From positions 161,747,839 through 161,811,838 of the forward strand of contig NC_080672.1 of assembly GCF_030247195.1 (NCBI RefSeq): a stretch of DNA of 64,000 nt, in the 5' to 3' direction. The position numbers and the translations under genes are program-made. Under the pieces are notes generated by a model. It did no database searches and was not told the origin of the DNA. It worked only from the letters and a program-made list of their open reading frames with translations. This document shows, piece after piece, positions 40,677 to 53,600 of this stretch. The first letter of the stretch is position 1. Every line of letters starts with the position of its first letter. This DNA is from Topomyia yanbarensis. Taxonomy: Eukaryota; Arthropoda; Insecta; Diptera; Culicidae.

Positions 40677-41693
40677 GCGCCGGTGGTTGAGTGGTAAGCG
40701 TGACTGCCACTCATTCCAGTTGGCCTGATTGAGGTCATTGAGATTTTTCTGAGGTGAACTAATCTGTGGTGACGTCTTCCTTCGGAAGGGAAGTAAAGCG
40801 GTTGGTTCCCGGTCCATGAATTGATGGATCGATATCTAGTCCAGAGGTGAAGTCACCTCTCTGGCGTCGGAAAGAAGTTGAAGTTAAAAACCCGAACCCG
40901 ACCCGAGCCCAACATTATAAAATTTGAAAAACCCGCACCCTACCCGAGCCCGAAAATTTTAAAATTAGAAAACCCGGACCCGACCCGTACCCGAGAATGA
41001 AAATTTTGTAAAACCCGAACCCGACACGACCCCGAGAATTTCAAGTTTTAAAACCCGGAACCCGAGCCGAACCTGAGAAGCTTAAATTTATAGAACCCGA
41101 ACCCGACCCGAAACCCGTCGGGTTCGGGTCGGGACCGGGTTTCGGGGCTAAAAACCCGAACCCGACCATATCTACAACTTATTCCCTGTGCAACTTCAGC
41201 TAACTTCGATAACGGAGTAGCGGCCAGGGGTGGTCGCACAAGCTCAAGCTCAAGCTTATATGTCAAGATATATTCAATTCCAACCAAGGTTATTGAGATT
41301 TTTCTGAGGTGAAAAAATCTGTGGTGACATCGGTCCATGAATTGATGGATCGATATCTAGTCCAGAAGTGAAGTCACCTCTCTGGCGTCGGTAAAGAAGA
41401 AGTTGTATCCAACGTCTCTACTTACTAACAAATATCCTTCTCCCGTGATACTTGTGGAGTGCGCTGTAGTGCGGCCTCTAGCAAAAGCAAGTATTGGACT
41501 ATCCATTCCTTCACTTTCCTCCCGCGATCTACGTAACAATTTAGGATTACCAGGAGTTGCACATTGAATGATGTTTCGCTACTCCCAAATATAATTATCT
41601 ACTTATTCCCTGTGCAACTTCAGCTAGTCCAGATCGATAACGGAGTAGCGGCCAGGGGTGGTCGCACAAGCTCAAGCTCAAGCTTATATGTCA
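40677..41693 (+). repeat. tandemly duplicated SINE-like repeat
   Basis: Copy 1 begins with a tRNA-like head (GGTGGTTGAGTGGTAAGCG resembles a Pol III A box), followed by GAGATTTTTCTGAGGTGAA, GATCGATATCTAGTCCAGA, GTCACCTCTCTGGCGTCGG, then the minisatellite, and the tail TTCCCTGTGCAACTTCAGC ... GGTGGTCGCACAAGCTC ending in AAGCTC units (to about 41265). Copy 2 repeats the same order from about 41287 (without the tRNA head) to 41693, with a unique body at 41403-41600 in place of the minisatellite. The fragment at 10344-10819 resembles this body and tail. Confidence 0.7.
40880..41165. repeat. degenerate GACCCGAACCC minisatellite
   Basis: Seven or so units of about 35-45 bp, each an AACCCGAACCCGACCCG-like block followed by an AT-rich spacer (AATTTTAAAATT-like). 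The last unit contains a head-to-head inversion (CCCGTCGGGTTCGGGTCGGG). It sits inside copy 1 of the SINE-like repeat. Confidence 0.85.
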
Positions 41694-42346
41694 AGAATGA
41701 TTTGAGTCCCCCATATTATTTTTTGTTAGATTGCATCCATTAACCAAATTGAGCTATTATGACCACGATAGTCATATAAAAGAGTGTGAAATATAACTTC
41801 CACTAACCTTGCTATATGAAACGTAACGTACACAAGTTGCCTTGGAAACGTAAGCAAAGCATCAAATAAATTATGCAATCTCAATCTCAATCCAGTTCCT
41901 TGTCTCCGGATTGCAAGTGTTAACGTGAATAATCCAGATAGAATACGATAATCACTTGGATCGATTTCTATTACCGAATTTACAAAAACTTGAATATTTT
42001 TTCTACTATAAGAAAACCAGAAAAACAAAATAAACATATGAACTTGACACAAAATGTTTTAATTTATGAAAACAGTTGAAACAGACTTAATCTCAATGCG
42101 AAGTTTCCTCAAACTGATAGATTACTCTAAAAACACGTTTTCATTGAAAAATAGTAATGCTCGTGGAATTCGTTTATTTTCCGCTGCACTGCAAGGAGGT
42201 TTAATATTTTCATATTTTGGACATAAATTGTCTAAAATCATGAAAAACCATTTTTGTTATCGTATAAAAAAAATTAAAAACATGTGAAATAATTTTGGCC
42301 ATGGATTTGATATAATTACGCCACTGTGCGTCGTATGGTTTATTAA

Positions 42347-42930
42347 GAGGGGTAAGGGTTTCAGCGAAAAAACGCTTTTTTGTAAATTTGATGATGCTTT
42401 TTCTAGAACGTCGCTGGAAAATACACGATTTGCTGTGTTACCTGCCATTCAAAAACTACTTAACCGATTTTTTTCAAATTTTGCATACACATTCCATGTA
42501 AAAAATACCTAACCTCTACGTTGAGTTTTTGAAATAATTTTTCAATTAAGGGTGCTTCCTACTCATTTGAAATAAAAATTGCAATCTTTCGCGAAAAATT
42601 CCGCCATTTTATGAGTAAAAATCCCCCTTAATTGAAAAATTATCTCGAAAACTCAATATAGGGGTAAGGTATTTTTTTACATATAATGTGTATGCAAAAT
42701 TTGAAATCAATCGGTTAAATAGTTTTTGAGTAGCAGTTAACACCGCAAATCGCGTTTTTTTCAGAGACGTTCTACAAAATGTTTCATCACCCAGTCGCTT
42801 GTCGATATTACAAAATATTATTGAAATAATAAACAAAAGTTTTTGTCAATTCGCCTCACCCAAAGTTCTAAAAAAATCGCAAAAAAAGTGATTTTTTTTT
42901 CTTGCCGAAACCCTTATCCTCCCCCCCCCC
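42347..42930. mobile_element. foldback MITE, arms ~250 bp
   Basis: AGGGGTAAGGGTTTCAGCG at the left is mirrored by CCGAAACCCTTATCCTCCC at the right; AAAACTACTTAACCGATT, TTTTGCATACACATT and TTTCAATTAAGGG in the left half are mirrored by AATCGGTTAAATAGTTTTT, AATGTGTATGCAAAA and CCCTTAATTGAAA in the right half. It lies just right of the 40096-42329 element. Confidence 0.8.
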
Positions 42931-43639
42931 CTACCTACCCCTTCATTTTTTTCATGTTGTTTCGTGAATATGAAATTATATTAGCGTGATATTTATAAAT
43001 TTCGAATCCTCAAGTGCTTACCTGGTTTAATACCATCGACACATTTTTGTGACGTTACAACTATTTAACGAACCTTCATTCTATAACTCCGCTATAACTT
43101 GAAAACTTCTGGCAGCTCTGTCTGGTGGTTGATCGTGATCTTTTGGCGCTAGTCTATTTTACTAATTTTTAGGAGAAAACAAGCGAAAAATCACAGAAAT
43201 ACTGTTTTTTTTCTAATCGTTCGGTGTGCATTTCAGTGAAAACCATTAAAGTTCTCAGTGTTATATGTTCGAATTGGCTATAAATTAAATATAAATTGTC
43301 TTACGTTGAGCCTTAGATTCATTTTTTATCTTTCCTTAAGTCTGTGAATTGACGCCCATAGTGTGTTTTGTGGTATGCTATTATGTGGATCTGGCAGTAG
43401 TGGTGTGTGCTTGATGGTCTAACAGCGGATCTCACAAAGTGAAAGCGGTGTGAAGCTCGGGCAGGAGCGGGTGCTCTAGCTTTAGTTCACTTGTCGATAC
43501 ACTGTAGTGGCTCACGCTCTCTTTGGAAGCTGAGCGGGCTGCGTATGCTTACTTCTAAACATTCGCAACTGTGTTCGAGAAGCTCACCATCCACAAGAGT
43601 CGACTTAGTATGGAGAAATAGATACTCATAGTAAGCTTT

Positions 43640-44035
43640 TCAGCACGGTGTGGTGGTTCTGGCACGCACTGGTAGGTGTAGTCGACCATGTACGTCTATC
43701 TGCAATAGAACGTATATGCGCTGCGAAGCTTTACCGAGAGGGTAGATTTGGCCTGAGGAGTTAAATACACTTCTTGGCACATCGCTGCGGTTCTGGCTCC
43801 CTTTGATAGGTACGATCGACGGCTTACATCTGTCTACAACAGTTTGTACGCGTGTGTTCAACTTTTGATTAAGGGGGTAGATTTGGCTTGAAAATCTGAA
43901 ATCAGTAAAAAGATTCTGCCGGCACACTGAGTGGTTCTGGCTCTTATCAGCTTGGTAATTTGCTTATGACTACTAAAGTAGATTGTGGGCAATTACTTTG
44001 CTTAGGGTAGATTTCATCTTGAGCAGTGTAACGAG
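43640..44035 (+). repeat. three ~130-bp tandem modules in the 5' region of non-LTR element 3
   Basis: Three imperfect modules share the order GGTTCTGGC, TAGGT.CG.TCGAC, TCTGTCTACAA-like, TACGCG.. and GGGTAGATTTGGC (near 43650-43755, 43790-43880, 43930-44020). Tandem 5' monomers upstream of ORF1 are known promoter units in some non-LTR elements; here that role is inference from position. Confidence 0.5.
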
Positions 44036-44303
44036 TTTTCAGCCTCATCGGGAGCCTCACACTGCTGCGCTACTGTGGGACTCCAATGTGTGAAGGTAAA
44101 GCTCACTCACAGCTGGCAGGTACGTACGTTCTTCAAAACACTATATAAACTTGAATGGCATACAGACTACACATCGGTCAGTTTATGTGTGAGTTGCGTC
44201 AGAATTTGTGATTATTACCTTGTAAATTCTTTCGCGGATTAGATTCTCTGTTTTGTTTTGTTTTGTATAAATTTTTGTTGGCGAATTCGAACTGGTTTTA
44301 AAC

Positions 44304-45371
44304 ATGGCAAGTTGCGATTCATTTTGTGTTGTGTGCAATAAAAAAGAACTTGATGCGAGCAAATTGCTTACATGCTTGTACTGCTACTCAAGTTCACACT
44401 TTAAGTGTAAAAACATTATTGGCAATGCCATCCGCCGCATAAAAGACAGCACATACGCCTGTTCATCAAATTGCGCTGATATTTACAATCGAATTATCGA
44501 TATGCAAAACAGCAAGTCCATGATGATCACTGCTCTTAGCTCTGAATTGAAAGCCACTGTTTCATCGGAAATGCAAAGTGTGAGAGTAGAAGCGAGATCA
44601 ATAACAACTGCAATAGAAACATCACAGGAATTTTTATCAACTAAATTCGATTCAATTTTATCTGAATTCAACGATTTGAAAGTTGAAAATGAATCTCTTA
44701 AGCAAGAACTAACCGAATTGAAACAATCTCATTCAAACCTCAAAAAACAGTACACAAGTTGGAATCCGATATAGATAAAACTCACAAAAATGCAACCCTG
44801 AACCATGTCGTCTTTTTAGGGATACCAATGCTCTCGAATGAGAATGTATCAGAACTTATCATTAAAACTATCGAAAAATTGGGGGTTGAAATGCAGCCAG
44901 ATGCCATTGTAAATGCATCTAGAATGTCTTTCAACAAAAATAATCCATCCAATACCACGATACCAATCAGAGTTATTTTCAAATCTGCTGAATTAAAAGA
45001 AATGGTGATTACAAGGAAGAGAGAGATTAAAAAATTTATGTCTACATCTGTTGACCCAAAATTAATTGTAAATGGAAGACCATCGAACATCGTTATTCGG
45101 GATGAATTAACCCCGCTATCTTTGGAGCTACTGAAAGAAATGCGTGAAGCTCAGGAATCGCTCAAGATCAAGTATGTCTGGCCTGGTAGAGGGGGGGGGG
45201 GCAGTTCTAGTGAAAAAAGAAGAAAATTCCAAACTAGAAGTAATTCGCAACAGGGAAGAATTAAACCGCCTCATCACACGGTATTTGAATACGTCAGCTA
45301 AAGCGCACACTTCTTCGTCTCAAAGTGAAACATCTCCTTCGCCCAAACGCAAGAAAAGTTACAAGAACTAA
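44304..45371 (+). pseudogene. ORF1 of non-LTR element 3, two frameshifts
   Basis: N-terminus with a PHD-like finger (CVVCNKKE, CLYCYSSSHFKC, then a Cys pair near residue 52), then a coiled coil at about residues 115-150 (LKVENESLKQELTELKQ). A frame change near 44765 leads into an RRM-like/basic domain (VVFLGIPML, RVIFKSAELKEMV). A second frame change at the G-run 45190-45199 leads into the tail (LVKKEENSKLEVI, ending SPKRKKSYKN). The G-run expansion is the visible cause of the second break. It would have been the RNA-binding component; now non-functional. Confidence 0.8.
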
Positions 45372-45410
45372 ACTCTCGTAAACTTTTTATATTACATGAA
45401 AAATTAAAAA

Positions 45411-48314
<2,904 letters not shown>

Positions 48315-48540
48315 GAAAAAAGAAGATTAATCACCAAGCAACTGTAATCTAGCAACTTTTTTTCCTTCTTGTATATAATTGACTAAATTCTAATCTTTAC
48401 ATTCTGTTCCATATTACTATAATTATTAACTTTTAACCGTTTTGTTAGTATAATAATTAATTAATTAACTTAAAAAACATTTAATTTTAAGTAGTGGGCC
48501 CCTTCAAAGGAACATGCTTCCACTGGGCGCCCATTTTTGG

Positions 48541-49131
48541 TTATTTGTAATTGTCTTATTTGGTATTCTCTATACACATTTCGTAATTTCGTTAATTATT
48601 TATTGGACAAAGCCAAGTTATTGCATCGCGCTGTTATTTTTATCTTGATAATAATATTTGTATGGCTTTGTCCAAGGTTTGTCCATGACCAGGGGGCTCT
48701 CTACTACGAGCTTTTTGGTACGATGGAGTGTGGTGGGAATACAAGGAAAAAAACTTTTTTAGATAAACTACTTCGTCAAACCTAATTACAAATCAGAAAA
48801 TAAATAACTTTTTGAATACTATTTAAAAGCACTGGAAGAGCAACTTTTAAAAAAAACCATTGTACGACATAACGTTATATTTTTTTAATGTCTACCTACG
48901 CTGTGTAAGGGATTGTCGTATAGGTAGGGACGATGTATAGGTTGGGACAGCTCGATATTTTCGTTCCTATGCAGTGTTTCCATCTGTTATTTTTAGCACA
49001 TACTAGACTCGGTCGTAGCTCATTTTTAAGCCAAATTGAAGTTATAGTTCATTCTTGTCACAGCTGCACTGAGCAGTGTCAAAAAACGAGCGAAAAATCT
49101 TTTGTTGTGCTGATTTTTGGGCCATCTTGAA
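48541..49131. other. no gene recognised
   Basis: Spacer between non-LTR element 3 and the hairpin element; ORFs in it carry no domain. Confidence 0.4.
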
Positions 49132-49846
49132 TTGAATCATTTTCATCGAAATTGCAACGTAAATAATTTTAAAGTGTTAAGAAGTAACTGAAATGTTATT
49201 ACTAATCAGGGTTTTGCGTTTGCTTAACCCTCAAAAAGGCAAGCGGGTCTCAGAGGCCCGGCACGTTGCAATTTTTAGTTACGAAAAAATGTGTATGCAG
49301 TATAAGCTTGGGCATGGAAATTTTGATAAGTAGCTTTGAAATCTATGACAAAAATAAAGAATTGTGAAATTTTCATCTATGGACTGATGCGCAGCTATGT
49401 TTTAATTTTTTACATGCACAAAAAGGCAAGCCGGGCCTGGCAGGCCCGGGGTGCATGCAATATTTACTAGGAATACCACGAGTTTTATACAAAATATTTA
49501 TCTGAAAACAACATTTTGATGAGTTCATCTTCATATTAACAGGAATTTTTTTCATGTTTTGATTGATTTTATCTTTCTACCTTTTCTTATAAGAAAAAAA
49601 TCTTGAAAGTTTGAGCGAATTCTATATATTTCTTTTATAAGAAATGTAAAAATAGCATACGATAATGACGTGTGTCATATTTTTTGGGTATATACTTTTA
49701 TTTCACCCACTGTGGTCTACTTGACAATTATTTGGATACAACATAACCTAACTCTGTCGTTATTATCTATTTTTGTTGTTTATTCTTTGTGTTATAGTTG
49801 TCGTAATTACTCAAATTGTAGGATCTAAAAGCAACAAAAAATTGAA

Positions 49847-50180
49847 ATGGCTATAAGACGATATGCCCATGTTTTAAATCGTCTCAAAGAATCTGAAATA
49901 ATGGAAGAAATTCGAGCAAATTCAACAGCAGACGATTCCGAAACTGATTTGCAAAGCGAGGAAGAAGATGTGAATGATATTGCTTCCGACGATGAATCTG
50001 ATGCAGACTCGGTAGAAAAATCTGAATATGTACTCCGGTTATGCATGAAGAAATTAATAGCAACGCAGTAACATTTATTGGTCGTGTTCAAACGAAATGG
50101 AGCTCAGAACCAATCGACAGTCAACGTGATCTTCCGAGTACTCACCTTTTGGAAAAATTGACCTTTTTACATCCATCGCC
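49847..50180 (+). pseudogene. piggyBac-type transposase N-terminal remnant
   Basis: An ATG-started frame of 74 codons has the Asp/Glu/Ser-rich N-terminus usual for piggyBac-family transposases (DSETDLQSEEEDVND, SDDESDADS). After a frame change near 50060 the plus frame gives FIGRVQTKWSSEP, like the conserved G-x-D-G-x-x-W-x-x-x-P stretch that follows in this family (the Asp is not kept). Homology ends near 50180 where repeat family R begins; the catalytic DDD domain is gone. The family assignment is supported independently by the TTAA flanks. Non-functional. Confidence 0.65.
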
Positions 50181-50189
50181 TTATCCGCT

Positions 50190-50800
50190 GAAATCGGGAT
50201 TTGCTGCGTGTTTGTACTCATCATCCTGTAATTCCGGAACCGGAAGTCGGATCAATTAGAAATTCACCAGCAGCTAATGCTGTACCTTTCATTTGAAACC
50301 AAGTTTGTAAAAATCGGTAAAGAATTCGCTGAGAAATAGGTATGACATTATCTTAGGAACTTGATAAGTTCCCCCGGGGCATCAAGAACCGCCATAGCTG
50401 GCCAGACATGCAAAGCCAATTAATGTTGCACATATTTTAATATATATTGCATCATTTGGACATCATGGTGGTATCAGTTTCTATGGAAATTTGCTGTGTG
50501 ATTGTACTCTTCAACACGTAACTCCAGAACTGAAAGTCGGATCAATAAAAAAAATCAATAGCGACCGATGGGAAGGCTGTACCTTTCATTTGAGACTAAA
50601 TTTGTACAAATCGGTCCAGCCACCTCTAAGAAAAATCGGTGAGATTGTTTGCCACACACATACATCCATACATACAGACATTTTACGATCTCGACGAACT
50701 GAGTCGAATGGTATAAGAGATTTTGCCCTGAGGGTCTCGGTTAAAAAGTCGAAATTTCGACCGATTGCATAACCTTTCTATATGAGAACGACAAAAAGGA
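50190..50800 (-). repeat. Repeat family R unit inside the piggyBac-like element
   Basis: Contains AATTCCGGAACCGGAAGTCGG, TACCTTTCATTTGA twice, GACATTTTACGATCTCGACG and ends CCTTTCTATATGAGAACG, the inverse of the family head. It truncated the transposase remnant. Confidence 0.75.
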
Positions 50801-51166
50801 GCTTGAATTTAGACGGGCCTGAGAGGCCCGGCTTGCCCTTTAATGTTAGGATTTTAGCTTGCCTTCACAAGGGTTAATTGAATTTTATGCTTAAAAAAAT
50901 AGGTTTTTTTTCATAAAAAGTTTATTTGACACGGCATTTGCAAAAGATTTTTTACGCCGGGTTTTTTTTTACATAACATAAAAAAACCCCGGCGTAAAGA
51001 AGCTTTTGCAAATGCCGTGTCAAATAAACGTTTTATGAAAAAAACCTATTTTTTTAAGCATAAAATTCAATTAAGCAAACGCAAAACCCTGATTGGTAAT
51101 AATATTTCAGTTACTTCTTAACACTTTAAAATTATTTACGTTGCAATTTCGATGAAAATGATTCAA

Positions 51167-52129
51167 AAAATAGGTTGGGACTAGCGTGTCGTTTAGATTG
51201 GGACACTATGCACTTACCTATGCGTACAAGACTGCGTACAAGTTTTACATGTAAAAACTGTGAGTCAGATTAGCTTTGTCAAATGGAAGTAAATAAGTCT
51301 TTCAGTTACTTAGTCTTATTCTAAAATACCAATTAAAATTAAAATTGCCTTTAATTATTTAAATTGTTTGAAGTGTTCTAACTTATACGCCACATTTTTT
51401 ACCATTTTGCCTTCATGCAGAAAATTGATCCTGAGTCTTATTTAAAATTGCAAGTAAACATCTCTCATTCGCAAATATTAAGCCACATAACATATCTACA
51501 AAATGGTGTACTACAAGCTAAAAAATATTGTCATGGAAACAAGATATCAGCTTCTAAACAAACCCTTCCTAACCTTGACTACATTCTACTCTCCTGAACT
51601 TCTATGGTACGTTCCGATGCAATCGCGTTAACAGCAAAGTCGTCCAGGGCATGCGTTGGAAGGTGGTGAGGGATGTTGCGAACTTTGTTCACGGGTTAGT
51701 ATTTGGGCATGAATAATAATTCGTTCCCTGAATACCGCTTGTCTCCCAGCACTCAACCATTTCACACTTCGCTATCGTCAACGAGATGCCTGTCATGAGG
51801 TTGTCCGCAACCTCCGTTCGATCAGTAGTTGTAATTGCACGTGCTGTCAGTCAGTAACAAACCAAGTTTTCCGTTACAAGCCAAAATATAATGCTATCCT
51901 CATCACTTAGAATTATCGAATTAGCTGTATTATCGAGTTGTCTGCTGTATTCAATCCGACATAGACGATGATATATTCGAATTTACGGGAGATTGCAACG
52001 ACATAGTTGGGGATTAGACCACATTTTGACAAAATTTGAAAATTTACATGGGTTACCTCAAATTCTTTTTGCAAGTGTAAATTCGGATGCTTTCACCAAA
52101 GATGGCTTAATTTGGACATGATTAAGAGG
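51167..52129. other. no gene recognised
   Basis: Mixed composition; 51600-51900 is less AT-rich but shows no supported ORF or domain. Confidence 0.35.
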
Positions 52130-53600
52130 TTTCTCCAATCAAAATTCGTGTTTCTTTCATTTGAAATCAAAGTTTTAAAAATCAGTCAAGAATTCGCTGG
52201 GAAATAGGTGCGTTATTAGTTTAGGAACTTGGCGAATTCCACGGGTGGCCAATGTGGTCAAAGCTGTTTTGAATGATCATTAGTGATCTAGACCAGCAAA
52301 TTCAAGTAATGTTGGGCCCATTTTAATATTACATTACAGCATTTGGACATCATGGTTGTACTAATTTTTATGGGAATTTGCTGTGTGACCGGACTCTTCA
52401 ACCCGTAACTCCGGAACCGGAAGTCGAATCAACTAAAAATCAATAGCAGCTTATGGGAGCGTTATACCTTTCAGATAAAAATCGGTTCAGCCATCTCTGA
52501 GAAAATTATGTGAGCTTAAATGACACACACAGACATTTTTCGATCTCGACGAACTGAATCGAATGGTATATGACACCCTAAAAGGCTCTCGCCTCGGGAA
52601 AATGCTTGTCCCAGATGGGGATTCGCCAAAACTCCGACTCCTGGTATGGGAGTCTTGGAGCGGGCACTCAAGGCCTCTTTTATTCACCGAGTCCCAGGGC
52701 GTTGTGGTTATGGGGGAGATTTCGGACGTGTGGTAACCTACACTTAATAAACCCTTGCAATAAATACCTTCTACGTTTTATTGTGTCAATACGACGGTGG
52801 CTACACGGTGGGATGGCGGGGTAGTGAGGATCTGCGGCGGCGGTGGTGGTGGTGATGATGATGGCAGTTGATCTGGACGGCGGATCTGGATCCTGACGAT
52901 TACTGTCTCTCGGCTCTCGATGGAGGAAAGGTTTGCGGCGGGGCGAAAATCCCTTCGATCACGGGTACGGTTTGTGGACGGCATGTGGTACGTCGGAACT
53001 TACGGCTCAATCCGGAGGGTATTAACACCCGTTGATATTGTTGCTTTTTTAGGCTTAAATTTGGGTTCACCCAAACACAACTGGCGATAATTCAGGGACC
53101 GGCCTCGTGCGGGTTAAGGTTTAACGAGGCTCGTTCTTAGGGAAGCCATTCGGCTCACTATTTTCGCGAATGCAAAAAAAAACTCGTCTCGTTTAGCGGT
53201 CGTGACTTTTCTGCCTCATATATCGTGATTTTTCTCCCATCTCCAATCGACTCCAACCAATTTCTCCCCAAACCAAATTCTCTCCAAACCAAATTCTCCC
53301 CGTTCTTCCGTTTTGGATCAGCTCAGTGGATTGCTTTCCAATCCCCACCGACAGCAGTGCCACCAACGCAGTTTAATTTGCTACCCCCAGCAGTGCCACC
53401 AATGCAGTTTAATTAGCCACCCACTCGTGTTTGAAATGACCGTTGACGCAAGCTAAGCTATACAGAGTATTCCCTAAAATCCAACACGTACTAAATTGTT
53501 ACCAAATGACGGTAACAACCCGCCCCTCCGAGCCTCGGTTAACAAGTCAATTTTTACAGTGATTGCATAGCCTTTCTTCATATGAGAAAGGCAAAAATCA
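52130..53600 (-). repeat. Repeat family R units split by a foreign insertion
   Basis: 52130-52575 carries the usual phrases (CGTAACTCCGGAACCGGAAG, GACATTTTTCGATCTCGACG, GAATGGTATATGACAC). The sequence that should follow (CTCCGAGCCTCGGTTAACAA and TATGAGAAAGGC) resumes only at 53525-53595. About 940 bp in between are unrelated. Confidence 0.75.
52576..53515 (+). mobile_element. LTR-like insertion (possible LTR plus leader)
   Basis: A GC-richer segment inserted in family R. It has two AATAAA signals (52748 and 52760 region), a GCGGCGGTGGTGG stretch, and near 53083 ACACAACTGGCGATAATTCA, which looks like an LTR end (ACA) followed by a TGGCGA-type tRNA primer binding site. No gag or pol is visible. 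ACCC borders both sides (about 52576 and 53517), a possible short target duplication. A 5' LTR-leader remnant is a hypothesis, not shown. Confidence 0.35.

Larger units (their letters stand above)
40096..42329. mobile_element. element with GCACAGAGGCGTAACT ends, copy 2, carrying nested repeats
   Basis: GCACAGAGGCGTAACT at 40096 and AATTACGCCACTGTGC ending 42329 are inverted; subterminal TTCAAATCCTGTCCAAAAT and its mirror ATTTTGGCCATGGATTTGA also pair. Same ends as 26839-27695. It encloses the SINE-like duplication and minisatellite at 40677-41693. The plus ORF at 40397-40672 has no recognisable domain. Confidence 0.6.
49228..50873. mobile_element. piggyBac-like element, defective, TTAA-flanked
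   Basis: Flanked by TTAA at 49224-49227 and 50874-50877. The ends CCCTCAAAAAGGCAAGC and (right, reverse complement) CCCTTGTGAAGGCAAGC match at 13 of 17 positions. GC-rich subterminal blocks with GCAAGCSGGNC..GAGGCCCGGC recur at 49237, 49424 and, inverted, 50812-50838. Inside are a transposase N-terminal remnant (49847-50180), a short inverted fragment of repeat family R (49594-49653) and a family R unit (50190-50800). Confidence 0.85.
49132..51166. mobile_element. long hairpin MITE split by a piggyBac-like insertion
   Basis: The left arm is in two parts, 49132-49227 and 50878-50970; the right arm 50981-51166 is its reverse complement over about 185 bp with a loop of about 10 bp. The right arm reads straight through AAAATTCAATTAAGCAAACG, giving the undisturbed version of the insertion site TTAA. 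Without the insertion the element would be about 385 bp. Confidence 0.9.
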
